Shown here: positions 43,087 through 52,584 of the stretch, one piece after another
Layout: each line of letters begins with the position of its first letter
Position numbering within the stretch: position 1 is the first letter of the stretch
Assembly: GCA_008000375.1 (NCBI GenBank)
Contig: SMOI01000025.1
Span: 124,001-188,000 of the forward strand
Direction of reading: 5' to 3'
From: Poteriospumella lacustris
Taxonomy: Eukaryota > Sar > Chrysophyceae > Chromulinales > Dinobryaceae
DNA length: 64,000 bases
Program-made: the position numbers and the translations under genes
Notes under the pieces: generated by a model
The model's database searches: none
Told to the model about the DNA's origin: nothing
What the model saw: the letters and a program-made list of their open reading frames with translations, nothing else

Positions 43087-43660
43087 CGTCTCCCAGCTGT
43101 TCAGCAACAAGAGCGCGAACTGATTGCAAATCAACGATTTAGCGTGTGACAATCGTGTCCCGTTGGCGCAAACGGCTTCTCGTGTCCAAGATGTGCACGA
43201 AAGTCGTTAGGAACCACGCCAACAATGCCAAGGGTCCCATCCCATCGCTGTAAACCCCATCGCGCCCAACGCAGCGGCAGTGGCGTTCAAACACATCATT
43301 CCATCAAGTACAACGTGTTCGCATTCTTACCTCTATATGTACTACAGTTAGTACAAGTTTTGTCCTGAAAACCATTGATCACCGGTACATAAACAAGATA
43401 TATAGCACTACTACTTTGTCGATTGTTACCGAACTCTACGTACGTCTGAAGGATTTGATTTGTTTCCTTTTTCAGGCGACGGCGAAGCTCAAATCAGCGA
43501 AGGGAAGGCCACTCGCACGAAGAAATTCGTCTCATAGATCGCTCTATTCACATGTTTACCGCATCGGCGTAGGGAAGGCCATCTACTGTAGATATCTCCC
43601 GAGTTCGTCACTGGATTTTCTACGGTGTTCTGCGAGTATATTTGTTTTCTGAATCAACAC
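43087..43660. other. Divergent intergenic region between repeat protein and ADA2
   Basis: 574 bp between two start codons. No repeat, tRNA or supported frame is seen. TATATAG near 43400 is a possible TATA-like element about 260 bp before the ADA2 ATG, too far to be sure. Confidence 0.4.
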
Positions 43661-45507
43661 ATGTCCGAATCAACCGTGAATCCTCTCACACATCTCGAGC
43701 AAGCTCGACTCTCCGTCAAATGTTCCTTCTGTACTCGACTGATTAAGCATTTTTATGTGCAATGTGCAACCTGTTCGGGAATTTTCTTGTGCGCCGATTG
43801 TTTCTCGGCCAAAGTGGTGTTGCCTCCGCACGATAGTTCGCATCCGTACTACGTCGCACGCTGCTTAGAACGCAATGTATTCGAGAAAGACTGGACACTT
43901 AAAGAAGAGCTAATGTTGCTGGATGGTATGCTTCGTTTCCGCTTGCTGTTGAGCGTCACCTTATTCTCTACCGCGTCCGTGCTGCAGGCATTCAGAAATA
44001 CGGCGCGGGCAATTGGAAAGAAATCTCCGCATTCATGGATTCGGACAAGAAAGAGAAGAAGATTGACGAGCACTACTGGCAGCTGTACATGGGAAGACAT
44101 GGCGTCTGTCTCCCGGTCGATTACTCGATCGATAACCTCGCGACGACGCGTGAGACGGCCCGCCTCTTCCCCGATCCTCCCGTCAAGGACGAACAGACAC
44201 GAGAAGAGAATATCTCTCCATCAGATCTCTACCGTATTCCCGTCGTGTCAGGCTACGAACGGGGCCAAAGCGTTGAACGCGACGTGCTGCCGAACCACCC
44301 GATGCCCAGCGTCCCGACGACGACGGCGAGCAGTGGCACTGGGCGCGGTCGACAAGTACAAAGCGCTCCACAACCACCGGCCACCGATCTACCTGGCTAC
44401 ATGCCCTTGCGTGAAGATTTCGAAACAGAGTACGAGAACGACGCGGAGCAGTTCCTCGCGGATATGGAGTTCTCGCCCGAGGACCACCCGTCGGAGGTGG
44501 AGCTGAAGCTGCAGGTCATCCGCATCTACAATCACAAACTCGAAGAACGAGAGAAACGAAAACGTTTCGTGTTGGACCGAGGGCTGGTGGACATCAAGAA
44601 GCATCAACAAGAAGAGAAGAAGCTGTCGAAGGAAGAGCGTGAGCTCGTCGCGAAGCTGCGTCCGTTCGCGCGGTATCAATCGGCGGAGGAATACGACGCG
44701 CTGGTCAAAGGTGTGTTGAAGGCGCATCGGTTGCGACAGCAGATTGAGATGTACAAGGTCTATCGCGAGATGGGCTTCACCACGTTGGACGACGTCGTCA
44801 AATACGAAGCGGAGAAGAAGCAGAAGGAGCACGAGCAGCGGTATCGCAAGGAGCGCGAGGGCGCGTCGTATATCTTCGAGAAGTCGCATCTGCAGGCGGG
44901 CGTCTCCGCCTTGGGCAAACGTGGCAGTTCGAACGACAATCTCATCGATGAAGAAACGACCCGCGGCGGTAGCAATGCGCGTGGAGGACGCGGGCGGCGT
45001 AAATCGGCTGCGACCGCGGCGGACGAAGCGACGTCGGCGGCGGCGGCGGCGGATGGAGAACCGGCCACGACCGCAGACGATGGCGCCGCTGCCGCTTCGA
45101 CGGCTTCGGAACACACTCTGACAGAAGAGGCCAGCGCCTTCGCGTGGCGTAGCCTACCGCCGCTCGTCTCGCTGGACGACGTGCGACAGGCGCAGGGCGG
45201 CCACCTGCTCGCTGACCTCGAGGTGCAGCTCTGCGCGCGCATTCCGATGCAGCCGCTGCTGTACCTCTCCGTGAAACAAGCGCTCGTCGTAGAGGCGTAC
45301 CAAGCGGGACTGCTGACGTCCGATGGTGTGCGACGTCGTGTGGGGTCGACGTTCTCGGCGACGCAGGCGGACGCGCTGTTCGACTTCTTCGTCAAAGAGG
45401 CGCACATCAACCAGGCGCTGCGTCGTCACCAGGCGTTGCATCCCGCTGCCACCGCGGGCGTCGGCGCGACCAGCAGTAGTGCCGCAGCGGATCCGGCGGT
45501 TCCTTAA
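43661..45507 (+). CDS. ADA2: Transcriptional adaptor ADA2 (SAGA-type complex)
   Basis: Two exons (43661-43925 and 43988-45507, intron 62 bases) give 594 residues. Residues 21-63 form a ZZ zinc finger (CSFCTRL, CATC, CADCF, HDSSHPY). A SANT/Myb domain follows at about 75-125 (DWTLKEELMLLDG across the splice site to QKYGAGNWKEIS). The middle has the ADA2 marks GYMPLREDFETEYENDAE and EVELKLQVIRIYNHKLEERE. A SWIRM domain closes the protein (LCARIPMQPLLYLSVKQALV, ending NQAL). ADA2 bridges the histone acetyltransferase GCN5 to chromatin. A Gly/Ala/Arg-rich insert of about 90 residues separates the middle from SWIRM. Exon 2 is clearly richer in G+C than exon 1. Confidence 0.95.
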
Positions 45508-45684
45508 TTCGCAGTCGTTAGCGTGGGGGTTTTTGTAACGTTCGCGTCGGTTAATTAGCGGTGCGGCGATCGACGGCGGTGTCCCCGTCGCTTGTGACTG
45601 TCACAGACCGCCGCGACACTGTGTCGCGGCAAGAGGGCTGCTCGCACCCGTCGCCTCTACGGTCGGCGGGGCGGCAGGCGGCAG

Positions 45685-45711
45685 CGGCGGCGGCGGCGGC
45701 GGCGGCGGCGG
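45685..45711. repeat. (CGG)n microsatellite
   Basis: About nine GGC/CGG units in a 226 bp convergent region between the stops of ADA2 and the large minus-strand gene. The surrounding bases are nearly all G and C. Confidence 0.8.
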
Positions 45712-45733
45712 AGGAGGGAGAAGAGGCGACGAG

Positions 45734-48700
45734 CTACGCCGCGTCGTCCGTCGGGGCGGTGGCCGCGGCGGCATCCGCCGGCGGGGCGACCACATCGTCG
45801 AGCGGCGGAGGCGTCGCGGAGCTAGAGGCGGCCTCGGCGGCCGCCAGCTGCAGCAGCGCGTCCGTCTGCTGACGCATCGACGAGGCACCGCTGACGATCG
45901 AATTTTCGGCGGTGAGCGAGGCCCCGCCGCCCTGCGTCGTCGTGGGCGCGTTGCTGTTCGTGTGATGGCTGCGCTGTGTCAGCGAGGCGCTGTCCAGCGT
46001 CAGCGACAAGTTGGCGGCGGCGGCGGCGTCGAGGTCGAAGACCGACTGCCCCAGCGACGACTGGTCCACCGACAGCTGATCGAGCGCGCCGCCCACGTCG
46101 CCGCCACCGTCAGCGTCGCCGTCGCCGTCAGCGTCACCAGTGTCAGCACCGTCGTCGTCTTGTTCATCGCGCAGGCCGCCGGGCAGCAGCGAGCCGTCCT
46201 CCGTCAGCAGCGCCGCGTCGGGTGTCGCGTCGTCTGCACTGGCCGTGTCCACTGCCAATGCAGCCGTCGCATCGGCCGGCGCAAAACTGCCCGTGAAGCT
46301 GACGCCGTCGTCGTCGGCATCGCCACCGGCGAAGCCAGCGGCCGCCGTCGTCGTCTGCTGCGCGGCGGCGGCGGCGGCGGCATCGGCCTCTGCGTCAGCC
46401 GCCGCGGCGCGTGCGGCGGCTTCGTCGTCGAAAACGACCAACGGTGCCGCCTCCGCCGCGTCGGCACTCGGCACCGGCAGCGCGCTCGGTGACGGTGCCG
46501 GTGCCGGGGCCGGGGCCGGGGCTGCGATGGTGGCGCTGGCGACGGACGCGTCGTCGGTGCGCTGCGGCGTCGCGAGGCCCGACTGATACTTCGCCGAGGG
46601 CAGCGCCGCGGCCGCAGCGGACGTCGGCGCCTTCTTCGCGGCGGTTTTCTTCGCGGCGCTGCCCGCCGACACGGCGGCGCTCCCTTTCGTCGCGGGAGAC
46701 GCAGCGGCCGATGCCTGCGACGCCGCCGTCGACGCGGACATCGCCGACATCGCCGACATCGCCGAGGCGGCCGACGCCGTCGACATCGTCCGCTGCAGCG
46801 GCTGCGACGACGGCGACGGCGACGTCGGTCCACCGACGCTGCCGCCGCCACCACCGCCCCGTGACGTCGACGACGCCGACGACGGCTGCGCAGGGCGACT
46901 GTAGCCGCGTTGCGACGCAGAACCCGGCGCCGCTTTCTCCGGCGCGGCGAGGTCGCGTCGCGCCTGTTGCACGGCGGCCGACTGACTCGCCGCCTGCGCG
47001 TCGGCCATGTCGCCGCCGATCTTCTGCAGCGAGTCCTTGAGGAAGTCGCGGTAGTGCTGCGAGGACACGACGGCGGGGTCGACCGCGGCGGCTTTCTTCG
47101 CCGACGACGACGCCAGCGACGCCTTCGACGACGACGACGCCGCGAGCGCCTTCGCGACGGCGTCTTTCTCCTGCTGCTGCCGGTGCAGCTGCTCGAGCTG
47201 CGCCTCTTCCTCGCGCCGTTGGTGCTCGAGGAAGCGTTGGAGCGCCTCTTGCTTCTTGCGCTTCTTCGCCTGCAGCCGCTGCTGCGTGCGGATCTTGAGC
47301 TGACTCGGCAGGACGATCTCGCCGTGCAGCGCGTAGGGCACCTCGGCGGCGTACATCGTGTAGCGGTCGTGCTGGTCCTGGCCCTGGCGGCCGTAGCGGG
47401 TGCCGAAGATGGACTCGGACTGTTGCGCGGTCTTGTTCATGAGCACGCCGCTCTGCTCGTCGACGAGCTTCAGCTTCTGCTGCGCGTGGAGCATGTGCTG
47501 CAGCGGGTGGTGGTCGCGCAGCTGCGGGTTCAGCGAGATCTCCTTGAAGAACTGGCGCTCGCGCTCGGCGATGAGGCTGTGCACCGCGTTGGCGTCGTAG
47601 GTGAACGACTTCGCATCCGGCGAGGCGGTGTCCGGCGCCGACGCGGCGGCGGTGTCGGCCGCCGAGAAGGTGTGCGTCATCGTCGTCGCGTGCGGCGTCG
47701 ACTGCGGCGGCAGCTGCGCCGTCGACAGCAGCGAGTCCTGCTCGAGGCGCCCGCCGTGGAACGGCATGGGACTCTGCCGGCCGCCACCGGCGGGTGCGGT
47801 GTGCAGCGCCCAGGCGGGCACGTGCTGCGACTGCGTCAGGGACGCGCTCTCGCTGGCGGACCGCACCATCGACGGCAGCGCCGGCTGCTGACGCGCGTCG
47901 CTCGTGCGCAAGCCAATGGCGCGCTCACGCGCCTGTTGCTCGTGCCGCATGGCCCGCGTGTCCCCGCGTGTCCCGCCACGTGAGACGCCGTGCAGGCCGC
48001 CGTCCTGCGACCCCTGCGCCGTCGACAGCGCCGCCGTCGAAATCGCTCGCCAATCGGCGCTCGACGGACGCTTCAACGTCCCCGCCGAGCTCGGCCCACC
48101 GGACAACATCGACGACGACGCGTCCAACTGCCGCGCGTCGGGCAACAAGAGTTTCTTCAGGTTCTCGCCCATCCGCAGCATCATCGTCGCGAACTCGGCG
48201 TAGACGAGGTAGCAGTCCTCGCAGACCATCACCGTTTTGTTCTGGAACAGCGGGTCGCTTTTGCATCGCTCAAAGGTCTCGGGGGTTAACCGTGTGTGTA
48301 AATAAGCCAACACGGGCGGGATGAGCACGTCGCGGACTTTTTTGTGTTTGATCGTCATCGTGCGGCGATGGCCGCCGTGCGCCGTCGAGGGCGCCGACTG
48401 CGACGCCGCGTGTCGATGCGACGACGACGACGACGTGTTCGGGCGGAAGTCTTCGTCGTTGTCGAGCTGCATGCAGCCAAAGCCTACGTTGCCCGTCGCT
48501 TGCAATACCTCTGGATCGGGCGGCCAGATGATGGTGCCGTCCTTTTTGCTGCTGTGCAGCGCCGAGGACGACGACTGGAGGATGAGCAGCACGTGCTCGT
48601 AGTGCTTCATGATCTGCTTGTACGTCACGGGGTGGCGCGTGTCTTCGAGGGTTTCTTTCGCACAGCTGAGACACGTCTTCAGGGACTTCGGTACGATCTT

Positions 48701-49573
48701 GTCGTAGGTCTTTTTGGGGTTCAAATGGACCGTGTCGGCCAGCGACACGACCGAGTCGATGTTCACCAAGCTGCGACGCATCGTGTCGCCGCCGGAGAGC
48801 GGGTTGTACTCCAGCATATCAATGGAGCGGATGGACGTGGAGTACAGGAACCAGATCTTATCGCGTGAATCGACCTTGAAGTTGAGCACGACGCGGGAGA
48901 TCTGCTTCTGACCGAAGGTGACCTCACCGATGTGCGCGACGATCGCCTCGCACTGTTTCTGGATCTGACCCGACAGCACCGGTCCGCGGAGGGGCTCAGA
49001 CGTGTAATAATACTCCGGGCCTTCATAGACGACTGTACGTTCGTACAGACCGTATCGATTGTCGTGCAGCGCGTGTTTGTTCTCGGCCCGCTCCAGTAGA
49101 CACAACTTCGGGGACCAGATCGCTCGAATAACCTCGTTGTGAGTCGTTTTGGGCTCGATAAACCGCTGAAGAACGCCGTTGACGTCCTTTTTGTGGTTGT
49201 ACAAGAAGTTATTGAGTGCGGTGCGGTCGAAGTACTCGATCACCGTCGGAATCTCGTGGTGGCGGTGCATGTCCAGCTCGGACGGCATCGAAATAAAGTA
49301 GGCGATAACGTCGTAGCCCAATATGTGCTTATTGAATGCCTGTTCAATCTTAGCGCTGACGAGGTTGTGCTTGTTTTTGCGTTTGATTCGCCCATCGGTC
49401 GACGTGAAGTACCACGTCACCGGCTGGCCGTATTTGTAGAGAATCGTATCGGGGATGTTGATGGTCGGACTGAAGTTCAATTCGTCCTTGGCCCACAGCA
49501 GCTTGAATAACTCTTCAGAGATACCATCTCTCGTCAAAGAGGACAGATTCTCCCTGCTGAAGTCAACGGCCAT
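45734..49573 (-). CDS. Large protein of unknown function with an N-terminal conserved-looking part
   Basis: 1,279 residues from ATG at 49573, no intron inside. The frame is open upstream without ATG, and AGCAGCACAG before GCGCAGTCG could be an acceptor of a 5' exon. Residues 1-370 look folded: NIPDTILYKYGQPVTWYF, EYFDRTALNNFLYNHKKD, AIWSPKLCLLERAENK, VVYEGPEYY, ISRVVLNFKVDSRDKIWFLY. A charged coiled coil lies near 840-900 (LKIRTQQRLQAKKRKKQ and following). Most of the rest is Ala, Ser, Thr and Pro-rich, with an Ala/Asp-rich C-terminal 300. No signal or membrane segment. I do not recognise the family; the first part reads like protein sequence conserved among protists, perhaps cytoskeletal, but this is unproven. 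The low-complexity half inflates its length. Confidence 0.75.
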   Translation of the reverse strand: MAVDFSRENLSSLTRDGISEELFKLLWAKDELNFSPTINIPDTILYKYGQPVTWYFTSTDGRIKRKNKHNLVSAKIEQAFNKHILGYDVIAYFISMPSELDMHRHHEIPTVIEYFDRTALNNFLYNHKKDVNGVLQRFIEPKTTHNEVIRAIWSPKLCLLERAENKHALHDNRYGLYERTVVYEGPEYYYTSEPLRGPVLSGQIQKQCEAIVAHIGEVTFGQKQISRVVLNFKVDSRDKIWFLYSTSIRSIDMLEYNPLSGGDTMRRSLVNIDSVVSLADTVHLNPKKTYDKIVPKSLKTCLSCAKETLEDTRHPVTYKQIMKHYEHVLLILQSSSSALHSSKKDGTIIWPPDPEVLQATGNVGFGCMQLDNDEDFRPNTSSSSSHRHAASQSAPSTAHGGHRRTMTIKHKKVRDVLIPPVLAYLHTRLTPETFERCKSDPLFQNKTVMVCEDCYLVYAEFATMMLRMGENLKKLLLPDARQLDASSSMLSGGPSSAGTLKRPSSADWRAISTAALSTAQGSQDGGLHGVSRGGTRGDTRAMRHEQQARERAIGLRTSDARQQPALPSMVRSASESASLTQSQHVPAWALHTAPAGGGRQSPMPFHGGRLEQDSLLSTAQLPPQSTPHATTMTHTFSAADTAAASAPDTASPDAKSFTYDANAVHSLIAERERQFFKEISLNPQLRDHHPLQHMLHAQQKLKLVDEQSGVLMNKTAQQSESIFGTRYGRQGQDQHDRYTMYAAEVPYALHGEIVLPSQLKIRTQQRLQAKKRKKQEALQRFLEHQRREEEAQLEQLHRQQQEKDAVAKALAASSSSKASLASSSAKKAAAVDPAVVSSQHYRDFLKDSLQKIGGDMADAQAASQSAAVQQARRDLAAPEKAAPGSASQRGYSRPAQPSSASSTSRGGGGGGSVGGPTSPSPSSQPLQRTMSTASAASAMSAMSAMSASTAASQASAAASPATKGSAAVSAGSAAKKTAAKKAPTSAAAAALPSAKYQSGLATPQRTDDASVASATIAAPAPAPAPAPSPSALPVPSADAAEAAPLVVFDDEAAARAAAADAEADAAAAAAAQQTTTAAAGFAGGDADDDGVSFTGSFAPADATAALAVDTASADDATPDAALLTEDGSLLPGGLRDEQDDDGADTGDADGDGDADGGGDVGGALDQLSVDQSSLGQSVFDLDAAAAANLSLTLDSASLTQRSHHTNSNAPTTTQGGGASLTAENSIVSGASSMRQQTDALLQLAAAEAASSSATPPPLDDVVAPPADAAAATAPTDDAA

Positions 49574-50052
49574 GTTCGACTGCGCCTGTGCTGCTGTTAT
49601 AAGCGATGCAAATGCTCGATACTTGACAATGGCTTCCCCCTCGCTGGTCAATAGATGCAGACAGGTTACTTTGCTATCGCGATACCTTCAAAATGAAAAT
49701 AAGAACCGCGGAAGTACTCCTCAAATGGACCAGAGACAAGTGAGAAGCGCCGACTGCTGAAACAGATCAGCGCCGCCGCAGCGAAACGGTCATAATCCCA
49801 GTATCTGTGTACATCTGGTGCATCTGCAGAAAAAACGAAACGCTCGCTGCTCTCCTCTCCATCGTCGTCGTCGTCGTCGTGTCCATGGAGGTTGCCTCCT
49901 GCCGATCCCACTGGGATCTCGCCCGTTGGCCAGTGTTTGTTGTATCTAGAAGGCAAAAGAGTCAAGACGAAGAGGATTCCATCGCAATGAGCGGACGTTG
50001 TATCAAAATACGTAGAACGTGATACGCATATAGATAGATACTTTTTCGAAGT
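49574..50052. other. Divergent intergenic region
   Basis: 479 bp between two start codons. A (GTC)n tract lies near 49862-49880. The part next to 49574 may contain a 5' exon of the minus-strand gene. No other feature is supported. Confidence 0.4.
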
Positions 50053-52218
50053 ATGAACAGCAGCAACGGCTTTGACGACGAACCCAGCGTACTGGCGCTT
50101 CGTCCTCTGAAGAATTTTTTGTCGTTACCAAGTGAAAGCCCATGCCCAGATTACGGTAGTACAATATCCTCACTATTTCAAACATTTGTTGATAGCGACG
50201 ACCTCATCGACGAGGACGCCTGCGAAGGTTTCTGCACCAACTTGATGGTGTTCGTGTTCTACTTGCGGGACTGTCGGGGAGGCTGCGGGATGCGAGACCC
50301 CTTCTACTTGTGTATTTTGGCGTGCGCTGCGTATGTCCCCCGTCTCGTGGTGGGTTGCCTTCGACTGATACCGCAGTACGGCTACTTCAAGGACTATTTC
50401 CGGCTGCTGTCGGAGTCGCCGTCCGTCACTATGAACCCCGACGCCCTCCAAGAGGTGCGCGACACGATCATCAACATCGTTGTCCAGCAACTACGCGCAG
50501 ACGAGAGCCTTCTTCGCGCAGGCTACACGGCGGGAACACAGTCGCCGTGCAGCGTCGCCGCTGCGACCGATGACTCCGCGTCGAAGGCAGCGTCGCCGGT
50601 GATCTCCCTGTGCGCCAAGTATTGTCCGCGCGAAGGCAAAGGCTTCGCCCGCGAGAACAAGGATCAGCTCGGTCTGCTCGTTCGTCGGCTCTTCCCCGGT
50701 GACCCCGCTGCGAAGCAGAAGTATCGGCAGCTGCTGTCGCGACTGTGCGCCGCCCTCGACGTCGCTGAGCAGAAGATCTGCAGCCACCGCCTCGCAGAAC
50801 TCAACGTCGAGTCGCTTCCCCGTGCGTGTTATCGCACGTGCGAGCCGATGCTGCTGAGCCGCGGTTTGTTGCCCTTGTCGACCGCGGAGTCGAAAACGGC
50901 GACGCTGCCGCTGACGCTGCCGTTGACGCTGCAGCGCGTGGTCCAGCGTCTGTTGGAGGTGAAGCAACGGCAACAGGCGGCTCGAAGGAGATTTAATCAA
51001 CGCCAACAGCATCAGCGCTGGAGAGGCAATCGCTCTGCAGGGCGAGGGCGTGGACAGGAGGCGACGAGGTCGCATGACGCGAACGAGGTGCAGCTGCCAT
51101 CGCTCGTCGCCCTGCGGGAGAAGTACGAAGCTCGTGCGCAGACGGCGGCGCCACGGGACGCCCAGCGAAGCGCGTACTCCGAGGCGGCGCTGGTGTCGCA
51201 ATGGCAGCGACTCTTGCGGCAGCAAGAGGCCGCAGTGACCCCACCGACGCGGGCGTCAGCGGCGCCAGGGGCAGCGCTGGCGATGAGCAACGTCGTGGGC
51301 GTCGTCGATACGTCCGCGTCGATGTCGGGCGGTCCACTGGAGCTCGCACTGGCTCTGTCCCTCGCTGCAAGCCACCTGCAGCCGTCGCCGGGCCTGCGCC
51401 GCCGCCTGTTGACCTTCGACACGTGTCCGCAGTGGCTATCGCTGCGCGCGGCGCCGGGGTCGACGGAGGCGCTGACGCTGCCACAGCAGCTCGACGCCGT
51501 GCTCAACGCCCCTGCCAGCTACTTCTGCAACTTGCCGCGTGTCTTGTCCCTCATCGCGGGAGTCGCGGCGAGAGAGCGTTGGACGGCAGCACAGCTGCCC
51601 ACCGTCGTCGTCTTCACCGACCGACCGTGTGGCGTGGCCGCCGACGTCTTCGGCGACAGCTGCTCGCCGTGGGGCGTCGAAGACGCTCAGCGTCTCTTCG
51701 CCGCCGCTGGAGAGAAGCACGGCGGAGAACCGTTGCCATTGCCGCGCATCGTCTGCTGGAACCTGCGCGCAGAGGACGCGAGCGGCGAGGCGGCTGCGGA
51801 GGGTTCGCTGCACACGGTCGCCCTGACACCGACGGTGTCGCTTGAGGTCTTCACGGGTCGTTCCGTCGAGGCGCTGCACCGGTACGTGTCCATGGATGCA
51901 GCAGCCGCAACAGCTGCTGCTACGATCGCGCCCCCTCAGCGTCCGCCTCCGACGAGTGCGACGACGTCGACGGTGGCGGTGGCGCCCTCGGCCCCGTCGC
52001 AGTCGACGAGCGGCAACGCCGCCATGTCGCACCACCACCGCTCGCCGCACAAGGAAGAGAGCTTCTCCTGGGCCGCACTGACCAGCAATCCCCGCTACGA
52101 CAACGTCCGCGCGGCCGTGCGGGGTCTCTTCGCCGTCGACGGCTTCGCTGCGGCTGCGGAGCTGCGTCGCAGTGCAGCGGCGGCGCTCGACTTCAGCCGC
52201 ATCGCCAACGAATGGTGA
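50053..52218 (+). CDS. DUF2828-like protein with a von Willebrand A domain
   Basis: Intronless, 721 residues. The N-terminal part is helical: NLMVFVFYLRDCRGGCGMRDPFY, here in two pieces NLMVFVFYLRDCRGG and CGMRDPFY, then LIPQYGYFKDYFRLL and LCAKYCPREGKGFAREN, LDVAEQKICSHRLAELNVESLP. From about residue 415 a vWA domain begins with VGVVDTSASMSGGP (the MIDAS DxSxS), with TFDTCPQWLSL and VVFTDRPC. The order YGYWKDL-like, AKYxPREG, LDVxE and DxSxSM fits DUF2828, known from plants, fungi, bacteria and giant viruses and related in layout to Ro60/TROVE proteins that ring around RNA. The role is unknown; RNA binding is inferred from that similarity. The C-terminus contains a His-rich Ser/Pro stretch and ends in a helix. 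Confidence 0.8.
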   Translation: MNSSNGFDDEPSVLALRPLKNFLSLPSESPCPDYGSTISSLFQTFVDSDDLIDEDACEGFCTNLMVFVFYLRDCRGGCGMRDPFYLCILACAAYVPRLVVGCLRLIPQYGYFKDYFRLLSESPSVTMNPDALQEVRDTIINIVVQQLRADESLLRAGYTAGTQSPCSVAAATDDSASKAASPVISLCAKYCPREGKGFARENKDQLGLLVRRLFPGDPAAKQKYRQLLSRLCAALDVAEQKICSHRLAELNVESLPRACYRTCEPMLLSRGLLPLSTAESKTATLPLTLPLTLQRVVQRLLEVKQRQQAARRRFNQRQQHQRWRGNRSAGRGRGQEATRSHDANEVQLPSLVALREKYEARAQTAAPRDAQRSAYSEAALVSQWQRLLRQQEAAVTPPTRASAAPGAALAMSNVVGVVDTSASMSGGPLELALALSLAASHLQPSPGLRRRLLTFDTCPQWLSLRAAPGSTEALTLPQQLDAVLNAPASYFCNLPRVLSLIAGVAARERWTAAQLPTVVVFTDRPCGVAADVFGDSCSPWGVEDAQRLFAAAGEKHGGEPLPLPRIVCWNLRAEDASGEAAAEGSLHTVALTPTVSLEVFTGRSVEALHRYVSMDAAAATAAATIAPPQRPPPTSATTSTVAVAPSAPSQSTSGNAAMSHHHRSPHKEESFSWAALTSNPRYDNVRAAVRGLFAVDGFAAAAELRRSAAAALDFSRIANEW

Positions 52219-52584
52219 CTCCTTTTCGTCGCATCTACCCGGCCTCTTCGCCCTTTGTACATAGCCACGGCCGCCTGGGTGCTCGTCTCCAGCGGTCACC
52301 TGTAAACAGCCCCCGCGACACCGCGCGACCGCGTCGCCGTCGGTCGACGAATGCGACCGGCGGTTCAATTGCCACCGAATTACACGCGACGCAAACAAAC
52401 GAACGACAGCTGACGAAGACAAACGGCAGCAGACAAAGCAAAGGGAAGGACACACGGAAACGAATGGCGAAGGGCGAACGGAGACAAACGAAACGAAACT
52501 GCGGGCGAAGCGGAGCGAGCGAGAGCCGCCGCCGCCGTCGCCGCCGCGGGGGAGGGAGAGAGAGAGAGAGAGCAGCGCCGCGCG
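52219..52584. other. Convergent intergenic region with a (GA)n run
   Basis: 366 bp between two stop codons. GGGAGAGAGAGAG-type repeats lie near 52555-52572. Long runs of A and ACAAACGAAACG-like sequence occupy 52390-52500. No gene is supported. Confidence 0.5.
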
